NCBI RefSeq assembly: GCF_038396785.1 | Contig: NZ_CP151087.1 | Span: 4,030,001-4,094,000, forward strand | Source: Sphingobacterium thalpophilum | GTDB lineage: Bacteria > Bacteroidota > Bacteroidia > Sphingobacteriales > Sphingobacteriaceae | Reading direction: 5' to 3' | DNA length: 64,000 nucleotides | Shown here: in pieces, positions 52,780-60,183 of the stretch | How positions within the stretch are numbered: the stretch's first letter is position 1 | Layout: the number at the start of each line of letters is the position of its first letter | Translations under genes and position numbers: made by a program | The notes under the pieces: model-generated | The model's input: the letters and a program-made list of their open reading frames with translations, nothing else | Told to the model about the DNA's origin: nothing | Database searches by the model: none

Positions 52780-53349
52780 TTAAAAACCAAGACGTTTTGT
52801 CAAGGAATCATTCACATGGTGGAAAACCTGTTTCGGTTTTAACGTCCGCCAGGGAATTACGTTCAATGTACCACCGAAATTAATGTAATAATCTATATTT
52901 TGCTGTTGGAATTCTTCAATAACATGCTCTCGGAAACCAATACCCGCAATCCATCCGTCCTCGATATCCTGAAACCATTCCTCGTAGTAAGAGTCGTCTG
53001 AAGCATGAAAATTCAGTACATTCTCTCCGATGAGAATAAAATACTTGATCCCTTGACTGATCAATACATCGATAATCTCTCGCTTGAGTAACATGATGTC
53101 ATTGTAGATTGCATCATTCCATTCACCAATCAGTTCGATAATACAGTATTGTTTTTCATAGTCTACAAATAGTATTTTCAGATATAAGGTAAGCGAACCG
53201 AATTCGTCCCATTGTGGGTGCAGAAGAAAATTATAGATCTGTTTGTCAAAATCGAATTCGCTGTAGACTGTACCATAAAATGGGGATTGTTCATCTTCAG
53301 CGGCAATGTAATAGTCCCGCCAATTGTAATAAGGTTCGATTTCGTGCAT
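52780..53349 (-). CDS. Conserved hypothetical protein, acidic and aromatic-rich
   Basis: This 189-residue protein has no signal peptide or membrane segment. It is rich in Tyr, Trp, Asp and Glu (PYYNWRDYYIAAEDEQSPFYG; EWFQDIEDGWIAGIGFREHVIEEF in part) with alternating strands and helices, and ends NDSLTKRLGF. I do not recognise a family and assign no function. It stands alone between fumC and the S41 protease. The coding character is good: even composition and a full-length frame. Confidence 0.75.
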   Translation of the reverse strand: MHEIEPYYNWRDYYIAAEDEQSPFYGTVYSEFDFDKQIYNFLLHPQWDEFGSLTLYLKILFVDYEKQYCIIELIGEWNDAIYNDIMLLKREIIDVLISQGIKYFILIGENVLNFHASDDSYYEEWFQDIEDGWIAGIGFREHVIEEFQQQNIDYYINFGGTLNVIPWRTLKPKQVFHHVNDSLTKRLGF

Positions 53350-53660
53350 AAAGTGGAATCTTTTTCAATTCAAACTAAGATAAATTTACGCGAATTTGCA
53401 AGTTAAATTATAGAGATCATTGTCATCTGTTGAAATTAAATGTTTGGCACTCCTATGAGCTGTTTGGTTATGATTTTTGATAAAGACTTTTAATCATGGA
53501 CAGCTTTGTTCCTTGACCAAAACAAGGACGTGAACTTTTTGTTTTTAATGTAAAAATATGGGTTCAAAAACTCGTTTAACCGAATAAACTTGCTATTTTT
53601 GATAAAGTAATTAATTGTTGAATAGTTTGTCTCATCTTCGGTAATTCATGAAGATTTCCC
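53350..53660. other. Divergent intergenic region with promoter of the S41 protease gene
   Basis: No gene is seen. TATTTTTG at 53594-53601 matches the -7 consensus on the plus strand and would give a leader of about 50 nt. Confidence 0.45.
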
Positions 53661-55271
53661 ATGCAGAAAAGTATTAAACGAAATATTTTTGTAGCCGCTA
53701 CATATGCTGCAGTATTGCTTCTCGGCTTGCTGTTGGGACAAAATTATGCCGAGGAGCAGGGAAGTAACCAGAAAACCACCTTTTCAAGTTTGCGCTCCAA
53801 TGGCAATTCCGATAAATTACAATATCTCATTCAGTTAATTGCTGAGAATTATGTCGACAATGTCAGTATAGACACCGTTCAAGACGAAGCCATTGAGCAT
53901 GTTGTTTCCCGCCTGGATCCTTTTTCCACCTTTTTGAAACCCAATCAAGTGCTAGCAAAGCAGGAAACTCTTGAGGGAACATTTGATGGTATCGGAGTAG
54001 AGTACTTTCGCCTGAAAGATACGCTACTTGTTGTTGGGATGGTGGCTGCTGGTCCTGCAGAAAAAGCAGGTATGCGTATTGGTGACCGCATTTTAAAGAT
54101 CGGAAATAAGGATCTTGTCGGAAGAAAGGTGACTGAATCCGAAATTGAAAAACTTATCCGTGGCAAGAAAGGGACAGCAGTTTTGATTTCCATTCAACGC
54201 AATGGGGAGGTATTGAGCAATCCAATTAAAGTTATTCGGGATCAGGTAAATGTATCGAGCTTAGATGCATCCTATATGATCGCTCCAAAGACAGCTTATG
54301 TGAAGATTCGAAGGTTTGGACATAAAACTGCCGACGAATTCAGACAGTCACTCATTGATTTACGAAAAAGCGGTGCTCAGGATCTTATTTTGGATCTACG
54401 CAATAATGGTGGCGGATTTGTCCATACAGCGATTGATCTGGCAGGTCAATTTTTCAAAGAAAAAAGGCTATTGATGTATACCGAAGGTGCCAATGAACCT
54501 CGCCAGGATTTCTATTCCGAGAAAACTGGCGATTTTGGCGATGGCCGTGTCATTGTGCTGATCAACGAAAGTACAGCTTCAGCAAGCGAAATTTTGGGTG
54601 GTGCGCTTCAGGATCTGGACCGGGCAACGATTGTCGGCCGCAGGTCCTATGGTAAAGGCTTAGTACAAGAACAATTTGACTTTTCGGATGGCTCTGCAAT
54701 CAATCTGACTGTAGCTCGCTACTATACCCCTCTTGGAAGATGCATTCAGCGAAAATACACACGCGCCAATTTTGATGCTGCGAAATACATGACAGGCTTC
54801 GATCTATGGACGATGGACACTGAATTCAGCCAAAAAGAAATGTTTACCACCAGCAAAGGGAAACTTGTTTTTGGTGGTGGTGGTATTCTTCCGGATGTTA
54901 CTATTCCGATTGACACCAACGAAACCAGTGCCAAATACCGCGAGATATTTCATTCCAATGCGATCGAAGAATTTGTTTATGATCGCTTCACGAAACATTT
55001 GCCCGCATATTCTATAGAGAATTTTATTAGCGGTTACCACTTACCGACAACAGAATTTGATCTATTTATTTCATATCTCAACAGTCAGAAGCGGATTTCG
55101 GTCACCGCCAAAGAAGCAAAAAACTTACATGATTTGATTCAATCCGATATCGAAGCCTTGGTCGGTCGATATTATTTTGGTCGTGAGGCCTATTATAAAA
55201 TCAAAAATCGAAGGGATAAATTTATTGAAATAGGACTTAAAACATTGGGGTATCAGATGCCTAAGGTTTAA
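53661..55271 (+). CDS. S41 family C-terminal processing peptidase
   Basis: This 536-residue protein has an N-terminal membrane anchor or signal (about residues 8-27) and a PDZ domain (about 105-190: GTFDGIGVEYFRLKD; AGMRIGDRILKIG). The Ser/Lys peptidase domain follows. The likely catalytic dyad is Ser307 in NESTASASEILGG and Lys332 in RRSYGKGLVQ, 25 residues apart as in CtpA/Prc. A C-terminal helical extension follows. It trims or degrades periplasmic proteins. The 3' end overlaps the convergent phosphoesterase gene by 11 bases. Confidence 0.93.
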   Translation: MQKSIKRNIFVAATYAAVLLLGLLLGQNYAEEQGSNQKTTFSSLRSNGNSDKLQYLIQLIAENYVDNVSIDTVQDEAIEHVVSRLDPFSTFLKPNQVLAKQETLEGTFDGIGVEYFRLKDTLLVVGMVAAGPAEKAGMRIGDRILKIGNKDLVGRKVTESEIEKLIRGKKGTAVLISIQRNGEVLSNPIKVIRDQVNVSSLDASYMIAPKTAYVKIRRFGHKTADEFRQSLIDLRKSGAQDLILDLRNNGGGFVHTAIDLAGQFFKEKRLLMYTEGANEPRQDFYSEKTGDFGDGRVIVLINESTASASEILGGALQDLDRATIVGRRSYGKGLVQEQFDFSDGSAINLTVARYYTPLGRCIQRKYTRANFDAAKYMTGFDLWTMDTEFSQKEMFTTSKGKLVFGGGGILPDVTIPIDTNETSAKYREIFHSNAIEEFVYDRFTKHLPAYSIENFISGYHLPTTEFDLFISYLNSQKRISVTAKEAKNLHDLIQSDIEALVGRYYFGREAYYKIKNRRDKFIEIGLKTLGYQMPKV

Positions 55272-56376
55272 GCCTAAGATCAGACCATACAGGGTAATGA
55301 TCCGATAATTTCTGTTTGACAATCTGATAATTCATTACCTGAAATTTCTGGCTAGCAAAAATATAGTCGATCTGAAAGATCGGTAGGAGGGCATGATGGG
55401 TCACTCCCCAGCCGTTACCTTTCTCCTTAAACGCATTGTACAGCCCATCTCCAATTAAATTGACCGAGTAGCTCATTGGCGTATCGTTGAAATCACCTAC
55501 GGCAATATAAGGATATTGACATTCATTCATGTGCTTCTTTAACGAATGCGCCTGTTCGCTGCGTAGCTCGAAGGCACTTTTAAGTTTGCGGCTCAATTTA
55601 CGGGTCCTCGAATTATCCGATTCATTATTATTGGACAGGTTTTGGATAAATTCCTTGTCTTCATTTTGCAGCGCAAAAGAACGTAAATGTATATTGTAGA
55701 TGCGGATCAGGGTGTCCTGCTTTTTGATATCAACATAACTAATCCGGTTGATTCCGTAATCGTTGTCTCTGATGGTTCCTGAATCATAGATCGGGAAACG
55801 CGAAAGAACAGCCATTCCATACGCCTCATAATCGTTTTTAGAGCTCGGTTCAAAGAAAAAATAGTCATATCCCAATTTATCTTTGAATTCCTCAGAGAAA
55901 ACATGTTTTCCCTTAATCTTGCTAATATATTCCTGAAAGCAGATCACATCAGGAGAGATGCTGTCAATAATGCGGACAACGTCGGCTTTGAAGTTCTTTT
56001 TCTCATCGTTTACCTTCTTGAACAGATGAGCATTGAAAGTCATGATGCGAAGCGTACGTACCTCCGATGATACAGGGGCATTCTCTTTGCGAATATTCCA
56101 ATGCTTAGTTAAAAAAGGCCACCCAATGAGGATCGTTATGAGCGAATAAAGCGCAATTTTCCGTTTGCGGAGTAGCCAATAAAAGATAAATCCAATATTG
56201 ATAAGGAGGATCGGAAGGTAGCCTAAGCCCATAAATGCAATCGGCCAAAAGGATTTGGGATTAATGAAGGTCGCCGTATAACTCATAAGTAAAGCAACGA
56301 TCGCAAGCATATTTGCCAGGAACATTGTTTTACTGATAAAGCCCAGTTTTCTCCTTAAAAATGTCCTTCTATCCAT
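55261..56376 (-). CDS. Membrane-anchored endonuclease/exonuclease/phosphatase family protein
   Basis: This 371-residue protein has three N-terminal membrane segments (about residues 20-105), then an EEP domain outside the membrane: RTLRIMTFNAHLF, DVICFQEYIS (metal-binding Glu), YNIHLRS, AVGDFNDTP and LSDHYPVWSDL (catalytic Asp-His). The arrangement is frequent in Bacteroidota; the substrate is unknown. The start overlaps the stop of the upstream rhomboid-like gene by 8 bases. A further 16 codons upstream are open but less likely. Confidence 0.88.
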   Translation of the reverse strand: MDRRTFLRRKLGFISKTMFLANMLAIVALLMSYTATFINPKSFWPIAFMGLGYLPILLINIGFIFYWLLRKRKIALYSLITILIGWPFLTKHWNIRKENAPVSSEVRTLRIMTFNAHLFKKVNDEKKNFKADVVRIIDSISPDVICFQEYISKIKGKHVFSEEFKDKLGYDYFFFEPSSKNDYEAYGMAVLSRFPIYDSGTIRDNDYGINRISYVDIKKQDTLIRIYNIHLRSFALQNEDKEFIQNLSNNNESDNSRTRKLSRKLKSAFELRSEQAHSLKKHMNECQYPYIAVGDFNDTPMSYSVNLIGDGLYNAFKEKGNGWGVTHHALLPIFQIDYIFASQKFQVMNYQIVKQKLSDHYPVWSDLRLKP

Positions 56377-57247
56377 CAACCTTGTCACCACTATTGCTTG
56401 CCCTAAAGAGCGTTTCTTTTTCATGGTTCGTTAGACTGTCATAGCCAGAAATAGAAATTTTATCTAAGATAGCATCGATTTCATCCTGATTGGGTAAGTC
56501 ATAACGATGTTTCCGATTTGTCGGTATATTGTTACCCACAACAACTTTCATTTTTGCAGGCTTCTGTTGTTTTTTCTGAAAAATTGTAGACCAGTCCATC
56601 CCCGATTTTAGCGCATAAGTGAAGCCCATTCCAAAAAGGACAACCGCAAAATACGAAATGGCAGCAGGTCGATTCGTCATCGTAAGGGCAAGAAATTCTA
56701 GGCCAAAATAGACAATGGCCACTAATTTTAGCTTGATGTTACCCAAAAGCAAAAGCCGTAGCTCATACTTGGGAACCAAAGTCACAATCGCGGCTAATAC
56801 CGCTGCCAAGGGGAGAGAGCCTCCCATGAGCTGTAAGTTACTTGGCATGGGAATAAGTGACCCAAAGCCCATATAGAGCACGCTGCCGAGCAGCCATGAG
56901 GCAATATAGACAAACAGAAATTGCCGGGTGTTTAAGAAGGTAAAAAAGATCTGACCGACCCAATAGAGCCAAAGACTATCAAAAAGTATGGTCCAAAGCT
57001 TGACGTAAACGAAATTCGATGTAACCAATGACCAGGGTTGTGCAATAAAACTTGAGAAATTACTCGGTAAACTTAATAGACGCACCGTAGGTTCCAAAAA
57101 GCTTTGTGGTACAATTTTTAATTCGAAGAGTAGGTCTAAAAAATAAATGAGGACAAATAAACAAACCTGGATACTGATCACCAAAGGTACGGGCGAGCCA
57201 GTTTTATAGGTTTGTCTCCAAAAATCTTTTAAACCGATGTTATTCAT
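56369..57247 (-). CDS. Rhomboid-like protein lacking the catalytic dyad, with C-terminal DUF6576-like motif
   Basis: This 292-residue protein has six hydrophobic segments in a rhomboid layout (LVTSNFVYVKLWTILFDSLWLYWVG in part). The expected GxSG is replaced by MGGSLPLAAVL, and the later TM6 His region reads AAISYFAVVLFGMGF with no His. It is probably a pseudoprotease. A soluble tail with DEIDAILDKISISGYDSLT and NHEKETLFRAS is typical of Bacteroidota rhomboids. It directly follows an apparently active rhomboid (11-base gap), suggesting a paired function. Confidence 0.82.
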   Translation of the reverse strand: MNNIGLKDFWRQTYKTGSPVPLVISIQVCLFVLIYFLDLLFELKIVPQSFLEPTVRLLSLPSNFSSFIAQPWSLVTSNFVYVKLWTILFDSLWLYWVGQIFFTFLNTRQFLFVYIASWLLGSVLYMGFGSLIPMPSNLQLMGGSLPLAAVLAAIVTLVPKYELRLLLLGNIKLKLVAIVYFGLEFLALTMTNRPAAISYFAVVLFGMGFTYALKSGMDWSTIFQKKQQKPAKMKVVVGNNIPTNRKHRYDLPNQDEIDAILDKISISGYDSLTNHEKETLFRASNSGDKVDG

Positions 57248-57258
57248 TGCGCACGATA

Positions 57259-57945
57259 TTAATAAATTCCTTTTCTAATCTTCCACAGTTTAAGCAGTAG
57301 ATAGCCAAATAGTGCACCACCGACGTGAGCCAGGTGAGCCACAGAATCTCCTGGTCTAGATAAGCTCATGTATATTTCGATGAGGATAAATCCACCGATC
57401 ATATACTTCGCTTTGACTGGTACAGGAATAAACAAAAATTGAAGCGGTATGTTTGGAAAAAGGTAGGCAAATGCCAATAGTACACCATAAATAGCTCCCG
57501 AAGCACCCAACATTGGAATAAGGTAGGTTAATGCTTCGTTGTTCCCAGTATTGGCCATGGAAATAAGTTCGTTCCCGCTCATGCCATGTAGCGGAGCGAA
57601 AGAACCCGTCGCATTATAGAGTTGTATGCCATTCACAGCCGTATAAAGAAACCAAGCACCGATTCCTGAAACCAGGTAGAAATTTAAAAAACGTTTTGAC
57701 CCAAGCACCTGCTCAATCATAGGACCGAACATGACCAGGGAAAACATATTGAAGAAGATATGGGTAATGTTGTTTTTGTCATGCATAAACATGTGCGTGA
57801 TCACTTGCCAGATTTTAAAGCAAGGCGAGTCGGGGTAATAGACCGCAAGATAATCATAAGCTACAGGTACAAGTTGAGATCCAATATAAAATATAATATT
57901 GATGATCAATAAATTCTTGATAACAGGTGTCAGTTGTGGAAACAT
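57259..57945 (-). CDS. Rhomboid family intramembrane serine protease
   Basis: This 228-residue, six-TM protease cleaves transmembrane substrates within the bilayer. HIFFNMFSLVMFG in TM2, catalytic Ser in LGASGAIYGVLLAF and catalytic His in VAHLAHVGGALFGY are all present. It follows mutL by 12 bases and precedes the rhomboid-like paralogue and an EEP protein. The four genes (mutL, rhomboid, rhomboid-like, EEP) thus form an operon on the minus strand. Confidence 0.94.
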   Translation of the reverse strand: MFPQLTPVIKNLLIINIIFYIGSQLVPVAYDYLAVYYPDSPCFKIWQVITHMFMHDKNNITHIFFNMFSLVMFGPMIEQVLGSKRFLNFYLVSGIGAWFLYTAVNGIQLYNATGSFAPLHGMSGNELISMANTGNNEALTYLIPMLGASGAIYGVLLAFAYLFPNIPLQFLFIPVPVKAKYMIGGFILIEIYMSLSRPGDSVAHLAHVGGALFGYLLLKLWKIRKGIY

Positions 57946-57957
57946 ATATTTTATCTT

Positions 57958-59844
57958 CTAATTTTTACCAAATTTTTCCGCTAATTCTTGCAATGTAAAT
58001 GTTACAATTACAGGATTTCCATAGATGGAGATATTGGGTGAGTGACAAGCAAAAAGTCTGTCCACAAGCTCTGCCATTGCTGTATTGTCCAATGCGGTGC
58101 CAGGTTTAATGGCCGCATTACGGGCCAGGCTTTTTGCGAGGTTTTCGCGCTTAGCGAGCTTATACTCAGATTGATTGTTTTTGTAATCCTCCAATATTTT
58201 CTCAATCATTTTTATTTCGTCGAATCCTGTCCCTAAATCTGCAGGAATTCCGTCAATAATATAGGAATTTTTTCCAAATTCACGAATTTGAAAGCCTAAG
58301 CCGTTGATGTCCTCCAGGAGGTCCTTCATTAATTCATTATCTGCAGCATTCAGATCCAAAGTCTGGGGAAACAAACTTTGCTGACTTAGACCTTTATGTT
58401 GGTCCAGCTGTGAAAGAAATTGCTCAAAGAGAATACGTTCATGTGCCGCTTGTTGATCGATCAGGATAAATCCGGAGTGAATCTGCGAAACAATATATTT
58501 ATTATGCAGCTGGAAAAAGAGCTTCGACGATGATTTATCTTCAACCTGAATGATCTGTGGGTCATCGGTGCGTAATTCCGGCTCATCATGCAATGGCAGC
58601 TGAACAGATTCCTCTTCTTCGACGATTTGGTACAGGGAATCCCAATTGCTGGGTATGCCACCTGTTTTCTTGTTAAGTCCTTCAGCGTAGCTTTCTGAAC
58701 GGGTGTAGCTCGAATTGGATTTCGATTTGTCTGTATCAAATGGATTGAAGTCTGGATTAAAAGTTACCGTTGGAACGATAATTTCATCCAATGCCTTTTT
58801 TGTAATAAGATTGGTGAAGCTTGTTTCCTGTTCAAAATCCAAAGATGGCATGATATTGTACCGTCCCAACGATCTTTTTACGGCTGAACGGATAATGGCG
58901 TAAATAGCCTTATCGTCTTCATACTTAATTTCGGTCTTGGTAGGGTGTACGTTGATATCGATGCGTGCAGGATCTATGTCGATAAATAATACATAGAAAG
59001 GGAATGTTTCGGCCTGTAAAATATCTTCATAAGCATTCATGACTGCATGGTGCAGGTATGGATCACGTACAAAGCGTTTGTTGACAAAGAAAAACTGTTC
59101 ACCACGTGTTTTTTTTGCAAATTCAGGTTTCCCAACAAAACCTTCTACCTTGATGATGGACGTATCTTCTTCCACCGGGACAAGTCGCTGATTGTAATTG
59201 TTGCCAAAAATATGGACAATACGTTGTTTCAGCGTCTCAGCCGGCAAATGGTAGATCTCATTTCCGTCGCTATGTAGGGTTAGGAAAATCTGTGGATTTG
59301 ATAAGGCAATACGTTGAAATTCATCAATAATATGACGCATTTCTACCGAGTTGCTCTTTAGGAAGTTTCTCCGTGCAGGAATATTGTAAAAAAGATTTTT
59401 AACTAAAATATTTGTTCCGGCAGCAACAGCTTCCGGGTATTGGTTGACAACTTTTGATCCCTCGATCTCAACAACTGTACCCAGTTCATCTTCAATGCGG
59501 CGTGTTTTGAGCTCTACCTGTGCAATCGCAGCAATGGATGCCATTGCTTCGCCACGGAAACCCATCGTACGGATAGCGAATAAGTCTTCAGCCTTACGAA
59601 TTTTCGATGTTGCGTGACGTTCAAAACAAAGACGAGCATCAGTTACGCTCATGCCACAGCCATTGTCAATGACCTGGATCAATGACTTGCCTGCATCTTT
59701 AACAATAAGTTTTATTTTGTCAGCTCCAGCATCAATAGCATTCTCAATCAATTCTTTAATGGCAGACGCTGGTCGCTGCACCACTTCTCCCGCCGCAATC
59801 TGATTAGCAACATTATCTGGAAGTAATTGAATAATATCCGACAT
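57958..59844 (-). CDS. mutL: DNA mismatch repair protein MutL
   Basis: This 628-residue protein has the GHKL ATPase at the N-terminus (IKELIENAIDAGADKIKL; IDNGCGM; TMGFRGEAMASI) and a dimerisation/endonuclease domain at the C-terminus. It links MutS recognition to excision. The endonuclease motif DQHA(x)2E(x)4E appears as DQQAAHERILFE near residue 463, with His replaced by Gln. The start is fixed at MSDIIQLLP, 6 bases after a TAACTTTG promoter element, so the mRNA is probably leaderless. Confidence 0.96.
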   Translation of the reverse strand: MSDIIQLLPDNVANQIAAGEVVQRPASAIKELIENAIDAGADKIKLIVKDAGKSLIQVIDNGCGMSVTDARLCFERHATSKIRKAEDLFAIRTMGFRGEAMASIAAIAQVELKTRRIEDELGTVVEIEGSKVVNQYPEAVAAGTNILVKNLFYNIPARRNFLKSNSVEMRHIIDEFQRIALSNPQIFLTLHSDGNEIYHLPAETLKQRIVHIFGNNYNQRLVPVEEDTSIIKVEGFVGKPEFAKKTRGEQFFFVNKRFVRDPYLHHAVMNAYEDILQAETFPFYVLFIDIDPARIDINVHPTKTEIKYEDDKAIYAIIRSAVKRSLGRYNIMPSLDFEQETSFTNLITKKALDEIIVPTVTFNPDFNPFDTDKSKSNSSYTRSESYAEGLNKKTGGIPSNWDSLYQIVEEEESVQLPLHDEPELRTDDPQIIQVEDKSSSKLFFQLHNKYIVSQIHSGFILIDQQAAHERILFEQFLSQLDQHKGLSQQSLFPQTLDLNAADNELMKDLLEDINGLGFQIREFGKNSYIIDGIPADLGTGFDEIKMIEKILEDYKNNQSEYKLAKRENLAKSLARNAAIKPGTALDNTAMAELVDRLFACHSPNISIYGNPVIVTFTLQELAEKFGKN

Positions 59845-59850
59845 ATAATA

Positions 59851-59858
59851 CAAAGTTA
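59851..59858 (-). promoter_or_regulatory. -7 element (TAACTTTG) of mutL
   Basis: An exact consensus, 6 bases before the ATG; the element and following TATTAT are nearly identical to the glnS promoter. Confidence 0.6.
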
Positions 59859-60183
59859 AGAAATATCCATATTTACAGCGTATAAACACTGATGAAAATC
59901 AACTGGACATTCCGTATGTTCTTTAAAAACAAAAACCTTTAATGTGTTCATTTATACAAATGAAAATGGAATAGCAACGACCAACTGTTTACAGCCGCAA
60001 AGAACCTATAAACGTATTTATTCATGAAATATGCCGCCATCCAGTGGACGTCAAGTCAGTGTGCATTGTCTAATACCTGTGTAAAACACAGCTGATATCG
60101 AGCTGGAAAAATATTCCCTTCGCAATAACCGAGCCACCTTACGAACAGAAACCGCATAATTCGCAGCTGCTGTTTTGTTGATA
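59859..60183. other. Intergenic region between uvrA and mutL
   Basis: No gene is seen. An AACAG...CTGTT imperfect hairpin just past the uvrA stop (about 60145-60178) may end that transcript; otherwise nothing stands out. Confidence 0.35.
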
